Made by a program: the position numbers and the translations under genes. Of a DNA stretch of 64,000 nucleotides, positions 53,360 through 64,000 are shown piece by piece. Location of the stretch: positions 87,297 through 151,296 of the forward strand of contig JBAJFE010000040.1 in NCBI GenBank assembly GCA_037903355.1, read 5' to 3'. The notes beneath the pieces were generated by a model. The model was not told the origin of the DNA and searched no databases. It was given only the letters and a program-made list of their open reading frames with translations. This stretch comes from Trichuris trichiura (lineage: Eukaryota; Nematoda; Enoplea; Trichinellida; Trichuridae). Each line of letters opens with the position of its first letter. The stretch's first letter is position 1.

Positions 53360-55885
53360 TGCATTTGCTGTAACGTTTGTAATTTAACTTAGAAAAACTG
53401 TATTTTCCTTGAAAGTATTTCGCTTTGTCAGTAGCTGTAAATGCCTATAGCTCAAGAGTGGAAGGAATGAACACAACTGATATGAAGATGTTCGTTCGGT
53501 GAGAGTTTACTAAGTGCTTAGCATTTTCTGAACATACAGCAAAATTGTCTTCTCAAAGTGTGGAGAATAAGACGCTCCAAATGGCACAAAAGAAATTACT
53601 TAAAAATCACCTGCTTTATGATGACGTGCTGGATTTCCGCGTTGATATCGCGTGAATTTTCACATCTTTAAGATAATAAGCTTTCTGGAATAGCTTTATC
53701 CGCTGTCAACTATGAAAAATAGCGCAGACAAGGCTCCTTCGCTGAAACCATCTACCGGAAAGGCTCTGTAACGCTGAGATGAAAAGAATGGATTTGCGTC
53801 ACTGCCGAAAACAGCTCAAAAGAATCTGTTCCTTTCTTTATTTAAATTAACTGATTTATCTACTTCATAATTTATTAAGAAAGCCTTTTAGCTGATCCAG
53901 TCAACGAGTTCTTTTTTACTAAGTTAGAAAGTTTTACGTACTCATTTGAAAAACCTCATTTCCGAAGACTTCTTTATTGCGTACCGTACGCCATTAATTT
54001 TAAGCATTTAAAATTCGTAATTTGATGTTGCTTACAACATTTCGCCGTCTTCATTACGGCCGAGTAAGTAGAAACAATTAATTTTTGCGAGAGGAAGCGC
54101 GGCTTTACATTCAGTTTGAATGCGTACTACTGCGTACCTGAATTTCTTTCGTACGATAAGCAATATTTTAATTTGCAAAAAAAAGCTGCCATTCGCTTAA
54201 ATGCGTTTACGCTCCGAAATTGCAATTTGACTTTTTAAAATAGCTTTCCTTGTCCCAATAAAACATAGAAGTGTTGACAGCTGTCTATTCGACAAGCAGT
54301 TTTGAATTTTTCAATTAATTTTTAAATTTGTGCCCATTCCGAGAGCAGTGACATTTACGCCGAGATATGTTTTACGGTCAAACTACGGAACAAGCCTTTA
54401 AAAGTTGAAATCTTGAAATATCTTAAATAAAATTGAACTTCTCAAGCAAGGTTAAGGCCCTTCGGACTCGGCTGGTTGGGGAACCTTTCTCCCGCGCGCT
54501 TTCGAGCAACGTTTTAGCTCAATTCTCATTGCTCACATTACGAAATTTGCAAGCTAAATATAGCTTGTATGCTATAAAATTGACAGAGTTTTGTTTCATT
54601 TGTGAAATGCAAGCAGTGCCCGAAATTAGAAAATGAATGCTCTTTCCATTTAGTGGATAAATTGTTAGAAACAAAAAAGAAACATCCGTTACACGCATGC
54701 GTAACTATGCGAGCTTTTGAAACTCTTTTTTCTGATTATGAGGGCTCTGTGATTGTAAATTTTATTGTCCTTAAAATTAAATCGCTTTAAGTATGCCTTG
54801 CCGATGGTCAGTCTTGTTTAGCAATTCAATAATCTCGACTTCCTGATTCTATTAGCAACTAGGAAAGAGGTACATTTGTCAGCTCTGCATTTCACTTCAA
54901 AAACATAGGTACACTGTTCTGTCGGCAAAATTTTACTGTTGCCATAGCAATCCAAAAGGGAATATAAATACTCAAAGCAAATCGAATTAACTGCTCGTCT
55001 ATGAAAATGAGTTTTTTAGCACTCCTTTAACGGTTACTCTCCTAGAAACGATGGACTAGAAAGCAAATTTAATTAAATTTTTTGGACGACTGAGTCAGCG
55101 CTCGTGATGAGGCGCGGGCAGCGCCAAAAGTTCCCTAATAGGGAATGATGAAAAAGTTCATTGAACACGAATGTGTACATTAAAATTTCAAATCCATTGC
55201 GTTCATTGAAAAGGCAGTTTCGGTCTGCTCTCAGTTCAAACAAGTTGTAAGCTTAGTGGCTGTTTCTTTGGACAATTCGTTCACGATAGGTTAAAGATTA
55301 GGTATGTCCTAGGTTAAATTCATCCTGAAGTTAAAGATAGGTTAAAGATAGTTAAAATGACCTTAAGAAACACTTGCTATTTCAAGCTGCTGCGTATTTC
55401 AACAACTAATGCGCTAAAACAACATTGCATTAGTAAGCATTGCCCTTTGGCCAATCTTTTTTGCTTTTCCATTATTTCTGAAGTCAAAATCGTGAAAGCC
55501 ATTGAAGTTAATCGATTTTCAAGTATTCCTTTAAGTCCGCGTTACAAAAAGTCGCAATTAAGCAATGTGAGCGCATCCTGAAGTAGCGAGAGGGGCAGTT
55601 CGGTATGGTGTTCGATCGAAAAGTCAATAACCAAAAAAGAAAAACGTTCACGCTCAAATGAAATTTATAAAATTGAGCAACAGAATTTTGTTCAGACTAA
55701 AATAAGACTGCATTTGAACAGCTGATCGGCTATCGGTAGCTCAGACCTACGGCTGCTTAATTCTCATGAATTCAATTAACATTGCAATAATTTTTTTGCA
55801 ACAGATAGCATGAACGCTTAGCCATTCAAACGTTCACTTTCTAGTTGAAACAGTCAACGATCGCAGTATCGTTTCAGCCGGAGCA
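53360..55885. other. No recognisable gene
   Basis: AT-rich. Frames at 54433-54636, 54602-54790 and 55357-55581 show no domain. The last (ALKQHCISKHC) weakly recalls a degenerate BED-finger but lacks the cysteine pair. Near 55270-55340 a GGTTAAAGATAGG motif repeats a few times. Confidence 0.4.
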
Positions 55886-55889
55886 ATGC

Positions 55890-57210
55890 AACTTGACCTA
55901 ACCAACTTGACTTCAAGTCAACTTGGCGTAGAAGCAATCGGTCCTATTGCTATACCTGCATTCATGTATACGACTTGCTTACTTGCTTAGTGTATATCCG
56001 GTATACGCAGTACATAGAAAATACATGTACTAAGTACACAGCCAAAGCATATGTACGCAGTACATGCTACTTACATGTTCTCCAAAGCTTCTACAACACA
56101 TACGTAATACAGAGGTTGTACATGGTATACATTCAAGATATTCATGGTATTTGCGGCATTCACGCAGTATACTTTGCCCATAAGCGCAATCCCTGCTATA
56201 AGCACGGTTTCTGTGGTATACATGTAGTATGTATGCGTCCGTACCTGCATACGTGGAATATTTACGTTTTGATTTATACGTGGTATACATTGCTTATAAA
56301 TAGGATATCTAAGGCATAGGTGCAGTATCTTTGTTTTTTGTCTATTTACATGGTGAAAACATTTTGAAAACCACGTGCTTATTAACAGGACGGTGTGTTT
56401 TCATGATGGTAATTTCTTCAAAGAAATTAGTAGGCAAATATATACCATAGATAGTGTACGTGTAGCCGCAGACCCTGTATATCACAAATATTCCATTTAT
56501 AAGTAATGTATATTGTGTTTATGCCATATATACACCAAATATTTCTACTATGCAAATATATGCAACAGAAACTGTATCTATGTCGTGAAGACCATTTTTG
56601 CCATAGATATCCTATCTATTAACAATAGATACCACGTAAAAGTCATATATAACGTAAATATTCCTCGCATGCAAGTGCATACTACATGTATACCACAGAA
56701 ACCGTAGCTATTGCGAGTATTGCGCTTATTTCTTTTTTCTTTTTCCTCGTAATAATTTTTAGAAACTTTCTTCTAAATTTTTCACGGTATTTTTAACCCG
56801 TTGTTTAATTAACGTTTATTGCAAAAACGCTGTTTATGTAAATAACGCTTTTGCAATAAACATTAATTAAACAACGGGTAAAAAAAATACCGCAAAAAAT
56901 TTAGAATTTTTGTGCTTATTGGCAAAGTATACTGCATGAATGCCTCAAATTCTATGAATATTTTGAATGTGCACCATTTACATCCACTATATATGCACAT
57001 GTTGTAGAAACTTTACAGAATAGAAAATAGTTTACGTGAGTCGGATGTACTGCATACATACTTTGGCTGCGCAGTTACTACATGTACCCTCTATGTATTA
57101 AGTATACTGAATTTGCACCAAGCAAATTGTATATATGAATGCATGTATAGCAGTAGGACCAGTGGCTTCTACGCCAAGTTGGCTTGAAGTCAAGTTGGTT
57201 AGGTCAAGTT
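55890..57210. mobile_element. 1.3-kb non-coding TIR element
   Basis: Inverted repeats of about 85 bases bound it: AACTTGACCTAACCAACTTG at 55890 and its reverse complement ending at 57210, extending through GGCGTAGAAGC and GTCCTA.TGCTATAC. Each terminus has an inner palindrome (CAACTTGACTTCAAGTCAAC). The interior is rich in GTATAC/TACATG words and has no meaningful coding frame. No target duplication is obvious. The superfamily is unassigned, and it could be a non-autonomous DNA transposon or a foldback. Confidence 0.8.
56772..56905. repeat. Nested hairpin inside the TIR element
   Basis: TCTAAATTTTT..CGGTATTTTTAACCCGTTG... is followed, after a short AT-rich centre, by its near-perfect complement ending AAAATTTAGA. 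Arms are about 60 bases. It may be a separate MITE inserted in the larger element. Confidence 0.8.
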
Positions 57211-57654
57211 AAAGCGCACTCCATCATGCGCAGATTGCATCAATTAGAAAAGTAAAGTTAAGTATATCTTTTGAATGAACTTCAATTATTAATAGAACAT
57301 ATTCCATGTAGGTAATTTATCGCACGTTTTCTGGCATAGCTTACCAACGTAGGGCACATAGCTGCTAAAAATGAAACTACGATTTTTCAGCGCAGGCTGT
57401 ATTTTCCTACAGACATGCTGCACCACGTTTTCTCATGCTAAGTTTCAACAAGATAACGACGAGCTTATCTGTTCTGTACATGTGTGTGAGTGCTCGTCAT
57501 CACTGTTGCTTAAGTATTCTCCATAGAGAACATTTGCAAGACTTTTAACGAAATGGACAGTCTACTCTCGCACACACACATGTGAAATACAGGCAGTAGT
57601 ACCAAATGGCAATTCACCCGTTAAGAGTTAAAACTGTGAGAGTCAAAAAGTATG

Positions 57655-58719
57655 CAGTGAAACCTCCCTAATCCGAATTCGCGGAAGAGAACAATAGAAC
57701 GACCGTACACAATAAAGATTCTGGGAAACGGACAGTCATTTGGCGGAAACGGCTATAAGGGCAGCAAACAACCAGCCAACGGTCCTTTGGGTATATGTTA
57801 ACATAGGCATAGACCAGCTACGGCTTTGGCGAGCCAATCTGGACCAATAGGTTGGCTGCAACAATTCACCTCGGGACATAGGCTTCCACAAATAAACGGA
57901 AATATGCTAAATAGTGGCCAATATTGACATCAGACAGAGCTTGTCATATGTATATCAAGACGCCACGGTGGAACCGTCAGTCTAATTGCAGGATATGCAC
58001 AAAAATAGAATCGTGTTATGTGAAGGCAGGACTACCACCGCATTATACGAGAACAGACCGTATATAAGGAGAGCAATACGGGAGTCATTATCACTGTTCT
58101 GGTGTGTTCTACGGTTGTGCAGTTGTCCACACGTAAAAAAAGAAGCGCATTACGCTCACGATAGAGAAGAAGGTGGAGATAATCAAAGCATTGAAAAGGG
58201 GAGTGAGCGGCCAGTCCCTTAGCGAAAGGCACGGCGTTGGCAGGTCAATGATTTGTGACGTACGAGAAAACGCTGCTCGGATACTGGAATATTCTAAGAA
58301 GCAGCGAGAGGAAGGCGGTAGTTCAGAGCGGAAGAACATGAGAGGGTCGAAGAACGAAGAAATTATGGAAGCAGTTTATACGTGGTTCCTGCAAAATCAG
58401 GCGGCCGGAGTACCCGTATTAAAGATCATACTCCGCCATAAAGCGCTGTACTTCAATGAGCGGTTGAACGGCGATACGGATTTCAAAGCAAGCGAAGGAT
58501 GGCTAGAGAAGTTCGTAAAACGCCACGAAATCCAAAACTCTCATTAAGCTATTCACCGCTTGCAGAGGCTGACATCGCGCTGTAGACGCCAGGAAAATGC
58601 ATCTAAAATTGCATTACCTGCTTTTCTGTGGCCTACAGTAAGCCTCCTCCACAATCTGAACTCTTCTATAATCCGAACTACTCCCGCCCCGACGCGTTCG
58701 GATTAGGGAGGTTTTACTG
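57655..58719 (+). mobile_element. Internally deleted pogo-like transposon
   Basis: Ends CAGTGAAACCTCCCTAATCC (57655) and CAGTAAAACCTCCCTAATCC (reverse complement of the right end, 58719) are 19/20 identical. TA follows the right end; the left flank reads TG, probably a mutated TA. About 1.06 kb remains. It contains only the N-terminal DNA-binding part of a transposase, so it could move only in trans. It belongs to a different family from the element at 47508, although both termini share the AACCTCC core. Confidence 0.88.
58136..58547 (+). pseudogene. pogo/Tigger transposase N-terminal fragment
   Basis: The frame reads RITLTIEKKVEIIKALKRG, then LSERHGVGRSMICDVREN, a Psq-type helix-turn-helix. 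A CENP-B-type half follows (EAVYTWFLQNQAAGVPVLKI, DFKASEGWLEKFVKRH), then a stop at 58545-58547. The DDE catalytic domain is absent. No start codon is evident at the usual place, and the first ATG/GTG lies within the helix-turn-helix. It would be a DNA-binding-only peptide if expressed. Confidence 0.8.
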
Positions 58720-59720
58720 TACATAAAATTTTTGCAACGCGACTGACTGACTCATGAAGCCCCCTCCTTGGTCAGATGTATACAGCAGGTATCTCTGGTT
58801 ATTAAAGGTTTATCCATTGAAAAGCCTCCATTTAAATTGTAACAATTGAAAGCATTCTAATGACAATCAAACAAAATGCTTTGTCTTAATGGCGGCTATA
58901 GCAAATAAGCGCACCTGCTGCTCGGCGTTCATGTTAAACGCACGATAACGATAAACTTAGCAACTTTTCGCTAATGTAATTGCCGTCTTCTAAAGAAAAA
59001 TTAACATATCTTTCGAAGTAAGCCACGAAGAGTATTTCAAAAATGACGATGGAGAATCTGACAATGCAAGCTGCAGACTGCGAGATGACTTTAAAAAATC
59101 CAAACTCAATTAAGCGAAAAACGGACTGCTTTAGACGAAGTGCTGCCTCAAGTTACTTTTCAGTCAATTCCATCATTCATCCTTTCCTCTCTCCTTCTCT
59201 CTTTTTGGTTATAAAGGTGGCCAAACGTTACCGAACCTTTCTATAAACAAAAGTCCACGTTTACGGCTCGCAAAGATGGCAAAGAAAACGCTGAGACATT
59301 ATGGTCGTAAGTCGTTTGGAAATATACTCGACTGATCACTTCCGCACAGATAAAATAATTTGCATAATCAGTTTGCGTTTCGGCTGACAGGTTTTGATTA
59401 GGTTTTTCATACTTTGTATAATTACAGATTTTATTCCTAGCGTGAAGAGAACTTCGTCAGTACATCGTTAATCCTTCATGTGGGCAGATATTGAAAGACA
59501 ATTGGCCTTCATCTTTTGAAAGCGACAAGGAAAGCGTAATTGTTCCATTGCATCATAAGCTTTTATTACCTGCACTGTTCAAATAAGTGGGACGTAAAAT
59601 TTCCGTTTTTTATTTACAATCCCGACGTAGTCAGATAGACGTCTGCGTTTGACGAAGGTTGCAAAAGTTGAACAGCGAGAACGCGTCATGTGAGCTCGCT
59701 ACCCTATAGACAAGGAGCAA
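58720..59720. other. No recognisable gene
   Basis: A charged stretch at 59042-59113 (KNDDGESDNASCRLRDDFKK in one plus frame) might be an exon but has no partner. Nothing else is seen. Confidence 0.35.
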
Positions 59721-59726
59721 TATAAA
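59721..59726 (+). promoter_or_regulatory. Possible TATA box
   Basis: TATAAA lies 51 bases before the ATG at 59777, a plausible distance for a short 5' UTR. Support is positional only. Confidence 0.3.
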
Positions 59727-59776
59727 TGCAGCCCAATCTGAATGAAGCGGTAGTATTTGCAATACGACTAATTATC

Positions 59777-62700
59777 ATGCAGCGACAAGTTTTCGTCTTC
59801 ACAATTCTAGTTAGCACTGTGCTTACGCTGGTATGCTCCTTCTTCTTGCGCAAAATAGTACATTCGGCAAACCGTTTCCTTTAACTTCAGTTCGCTGCCT
59901 AACTTAAGCTTATTATATTATCCGCGCTGACTATCTATTGATTCATCACTGTTTTCAACTATTCATACGGATGGCTACCGTCTCAGGATTTCATTCGTTT
60001 TCATGGAAGTCAAACAATTTCAGCGCGACTAATGTTTCTTCCTCAGTTGCATGATGGTATTACGGAAGTGCGACCCGTGAAAATATCGTCTTTGTCTTAA
60101 AATGCTACCTCAAGATTTGAATAATCTAATCATCTAGCATGGACAGTTTCTTGAATGCGTCGTTTGCCTAATTTGTGCGTGATTACGTGAAGGCATGTAA
60201 ACCTGCTGGAATAGCGCAAAAGTGAATGAATGCTTCTGAGAAAACTGCTTGCCAGCGTGGATTTTTATGTCCATTAAAAAATGTGATCGTAACACCAACA
60301 GGATCATCGTATCGCTCAGTTGTTACCTATTCAACTGCCCACGATGGCATGTAGCGAAAATGCAGTTTTTTTTGGATGGCCAAAATGGGAAGACGAATGG
60401 CTGAACAGACGTCAATGGATACAGATTATGATAAAAACCTTCAACAACGTATTTTCATAAAAAAAGACTTCACAAGTCGCACTTCCGCAATAGTATCGCG
60501 CTATTTCACATCTGTATAAGAAAGAGCTTAATTTTCAACGCAAACGCGTTTCTGTTTATGGTACTGTCTTCCTTTTTTAAGTTTTTCCATAAACTACTAT
60601 ATTTCAACCTGTTCAAAAGAAAACTTCTCCGGCAGAGTAACGGATTTGCAGTTTTCATTTTTTTCGGTTTGCTTCAAAGTCAGCAAACATTGCGACGGGC
60701 TAATTAATGGTTAATTGAAGCTTTCCACTCCTGAGTCAATTTAAAAAACTGCAAGTATAAATATTGGATTGAGACAGAAAGAGAGAGAAGCGCATTAGCG
60801 TAACTTGATTCAACTGCTGATAAAGTGATGTTACAAGCTTCTGCTAAGGTAGTGCTTTGATAAAAATTTTTCCAGCTCAAAAATTCAGGTGGTAACGAAT
60901 ATTCATTCTTTCAATGTATCTATAGCATCTGTTTTCATGTAAACCTAAGCGAAAAACTACAGACCTTTCAAAAAAAGAGATATGGCACCTCCTTAGCGAG
61001 AAACTATATCGCGACATAAAGGAAAGTGTTATAAAGCCTATCACCCACTCCTTTTGTTGGATACTTTTAGATTGCATTTTCATCCGAGTTCTTTCATTAA
61101 CGTTTTAGGTGTTTTTCAAAGCTTCAAACGCGACTTGACCATATGGCTACGAAAATTTAGCACTTGTTTTAAGCATTCTTTCAAGTAAGACGACATCCGG
61201 TACAACGGGTCAACACTGTCCGAAAGTCCTTTATCCCTACCTCGGTTGATTGCTTTAACTATGCTTTGGAAAGGAAGTCGCTTGCGTTTTTCCAAATATA
61301 AAATGACTTTGCTGGCGTAACAATGGATAGAAGTTTTCAGAAGAAATAGAAGTAATCTGTCCATGCTGGCGGTTTAATACCGCGTTGAAAAATTTTTACA
61401 GGTTAAACGAATGCTTTGTAATATCTGCACTCGACCGGATCGTGCTTCCGTTTCGAAGAAACAAATCAAACTTACAAACCGCCCTTTAAAGCTGGACAGC
61501 AAGAAGTTGCCATTCGTAGAATTGTATGAAGCCGGCAGCTTTCAATTTTACAAATACCTTTTGAGTACTTGTTAAAAACGACTAAGAAATCACCTTTGCT
61601 AAATAGATCTCAAGTTTAATGCATGTACTTTGCAATGAATAAATTTAACGTTATTTTTCAGGAAGAAGAGAATGTCAACCGCATTTACGACGAAGAAGTA
61701 ATACCTGCGCATTTTAAAAGAACTTCAGCTGTTTTGGAGGGATTGGCGATGCCAATATTAGAGCAAAGCACGCAAAGGTTTTCTTTCTTACCGGGACAGA
61801 TACAACGAAACCTGAAGGGCGACGAAAAAGAACTGTTAGTTGCTGATATAGAGCGCGACATGAACATGCTGCTTGAACAAGACAACTACTACGCAACTGC
61901 ACAAGTTTTGTACGCAGCAAAGTGCGCGCCAGGACCTCAGGGTCCCATTTTGGTCGAATTAAAAATGAGGAAAACAGCGTGCAAAGCAAACCTGGTAAGC
62001 GCTTTGTCTTTCCCAACAGGCACAAGTTGCTTCCCTCTAAGGTTACATAACGGCAATGCAAACTGGCGTGTACTGCAAGCTCTCCCGCGGATACATTTTT
62101 TATTCATTATCCATAACACGCAGAAGGCGCTGTTATATTATCGCCGAAATGTACAGAAATCTGACGTTATATTCAATTCTAGTCGTGTTCTAAAATAGCC
62201 TATGTGAAACCGAAAAGAAGAAAGTCATTTCTCAACAGTCAGTTTGAACTCAGTAATGCACTGAGCCTTAGTCAAAGTTCGCTTACGTCAGCATTGCAAA
62301 AAAGCAGTAGTAGCTGCTCCATTGCACAAATGGTTTTCATCGGAACAGCAATCCAATGTGGATTGCAAAACTTAAAACTGCATATATTTTGAAGTTTTAC
62401 AAGAACGTATATAACTGAAAGTAATATCAACTTGACCGACAATGAACTGAGAATCTCAACGCAATAATTAATCACTCAAACTTCATTTTTTTCGTTTTTT
62501 ATCAAATCAGGGCAAGCAGCTTGTATATACTACGCAACTTTTATGGCCACTAATTAAGTTCGTTAATTTTAATGCTCGGCAATTTCAGGTACCAGTGTTA
62601 GGCACCTCTGACGACTGCGTGTTCATCGACCCGCCTCGCTACATTTCTTGCATTTGGCAAGGAACTGCGCTTAATGGGAAGATGAACCGCACTATGGGCG

Positions 62701-63984
62701 TTATGTGCTACGAACACGCACGAAGCGAAGACGTGGTAAGTATAAACCCAACGAGTTACGGCTAAAGAACGCAGAAGTTTCCGACTGTACGGTGCGCGTG
62801 CTGCTTGTCACATACCATCTGTTAATCACTTTTGCGAACGTACTGACATTTTCATTGTCACCTTATTCGCAGTTTCAAGCATGCGATAATTATGTTTACG
62901 TATTTAATTAGAATTGCTACTGTCAATTTGAGCCTTGTCACTAAACCGCCTGACAGTATAAGATACGCAGATTCCTTTCTGACAAGCATGATGTCAACTT
63001 ATTGTGACCGTGCTCTCAAGCATTTCAGCCGTCCTGTTTTGCTCTTATCTAGGTCTAAGCCAAACTTAAGCCATATGCTTAGGGTTGGGCTTTGCTAATG
63101 ACAGAACAGGAAACCCAGGGAACTTACAGCATGATGGTGGGGTGGCTAAGAGGCCGAATAAGTCTGATTGAGTAAAAATATAGCAAGGCAAGTAGCAGTT
63201 ATCAATCACTCTATCGTGCCTGCCATAAAAGCCCTCTATGGTCTCCCACCTTTTCTGCCTTGACTCCGTGTGTAACACTGAGGCAGGCAGGTCATTGTCA
63301 GCTTTGTCATAAGCCACAGGTGAATACTAGTGTAACAAGTCTTTGCTATTGAGATTCGCGACGTCAGTTTAGTGTGAAAGTTTACTAACAAGATAAACGC
63401 TTTCCTTTGTTTAGCAAGCGAGGCAAGGACATGTTGCTAGGATGAGCAAAAAATTCTCGGCTTTGAGACATGTCTTAAGCAACCAAAAACTTAATAGCCC
63501 AAGAAGAGGACAACCACTCGAGTATTCCGCTTTTACCATAACGTAGCATAAATCTTTTCACTGGAATTTACCTTGTGAACAGCTTAACAAAATCTGTTCG
63601 CTTTGATTTTGTAGTTCAAAACGTTACATGCGTTCTTTTCATATACGTAGGAAGGATCTCGTTAGAAAAAAAGCATAAACCCCACTGGCAAAAACTGTAC
63701 TATTTCAGGAATTTAAAGAAGGAATTGAAGAGGAAATTTGCGAGATGTACAAGTATCCGGACAGCGAAGTAAGATTTGTGATCATGAACTTTCGCATGGC
63801 AAACTGCATTGCCTAGGTGCTCCGATTGATTGTACCGTACACCGACAAATCCTGGCAAAAGAAGGTTCTTGTTTACAAACCGCTGAAATTCAGTACACAG
63901 TACAGTAAGGAAGGTTTCATTTCTCATCAGCTCTACAATTCACTGCTCTTCCAGAGTCAGGATTTTATTTCGAAGACAAGCTAA
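59777..63984 (+). CDS. Unrecognised multi-exon gene with signal peptide
   Basis: Proposed exons: 59777-59830, 60047-60076, 61402-61515, 61662-61994, 62589-62735, 63709-63768 and 63817-63984, each a multiple of three and joined in phase 0. Acceptors such as TTATTTTTCAG, CAATTTCAG and CTATTTCAG are strong. The first exon, MQRQVFVFTILVSTVLTL, is a typical signal peptide. The well-supported core (exons 4-7) includes EEVIPAHFKRTSAVLEG, LLEQDNYYATAQVLYAAKC, VPVLGTSDDCVFIDPPRYI, TALNGKMNRTMGVMCYEHA and IEEEICEMYKYPDSE. The many cysteines in the core and signal peptide suggest a secreted or luminal protein. I know no family. The joins from exons 1-3 to the core are weaker, and exon 3's donor is ambiguous. 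The last exon may contain a further ~85-base in-frame intron. Confidence 0.55.
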
Positions 63985-64000
63985 AAGAAATAGAGAGAAG

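Noticed and set aside
55357..55581. BED zinc finger of a transposase
   Set aside because: The expected cysteine pair is missing and no transposase core or inverted ends are nearby.

Overview
The window is animal nuclear DNA, almost certainly from a nematode. Genes are split by short GT-AG introns, many of 47-60 bases. There are arrays of the nematode telomere hexamer TTAGGC inside the chromosome. A cuticlin-type ZP gene and a worm-like p66/GATAD2 gene are present. Compact introns and moderate GC would suit a clade I nematode (Trichuris-like), but that is inference. No bacterial-style operon or CRISPR array is present.

Region 1-21.6 kb is repeat-dominated with no gene I can name. It holds a 5'-truncated Penelope-like element with a 10-bp target duplication inserted in a ~240-bp tandem repeat and carrying a predicted hammerhead ribozyme. 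It also holds a small TIR element, a circularly permuted inverted duplication, a 5-kb block of nested direct and inverted repeats around an interstitial telomere array, a ~57/114-bp tandem array and a hAT remnant.

Region 21.9-44.6 kb is the main gene island. In order: a small acidic orphan (+), a ZP-domain membrane protein (-, 9 exons, 507 aa reconstructed), an orphan exon (+), a complete HMCES/SRAP gene (-, 7 exons, 303 aa reconstructed), tRNA-Gly(CCC) (+), an all-helical orphan (-) and the NuRD subunit p66/GATAD2 (-, at least 6 exons). A long p66 intron carries a foldback element.

Region 44.6-64 kb alternates genes with DNA transposons: a decayed Tigger/pogo element, a small two-exon orphan (+), a class I phosphatidylinositol transfer protein (+), a 1.3-kb TIR element, an internally deleted second pogo-like element and an unrecognised multi-exon gene starting with a signal peptide (+).

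The genes are unrelated functionally: chromatin (p66), abasic-site crosslink repair (HMCES), lipid transfer (PITP), cuticle or apical matrix (ZP) and translation (tRNA). Exon models were read by eye from splice sites, reading phase and family similarity. Reading phase is consistent across all the named gene models, which is the main internal support.
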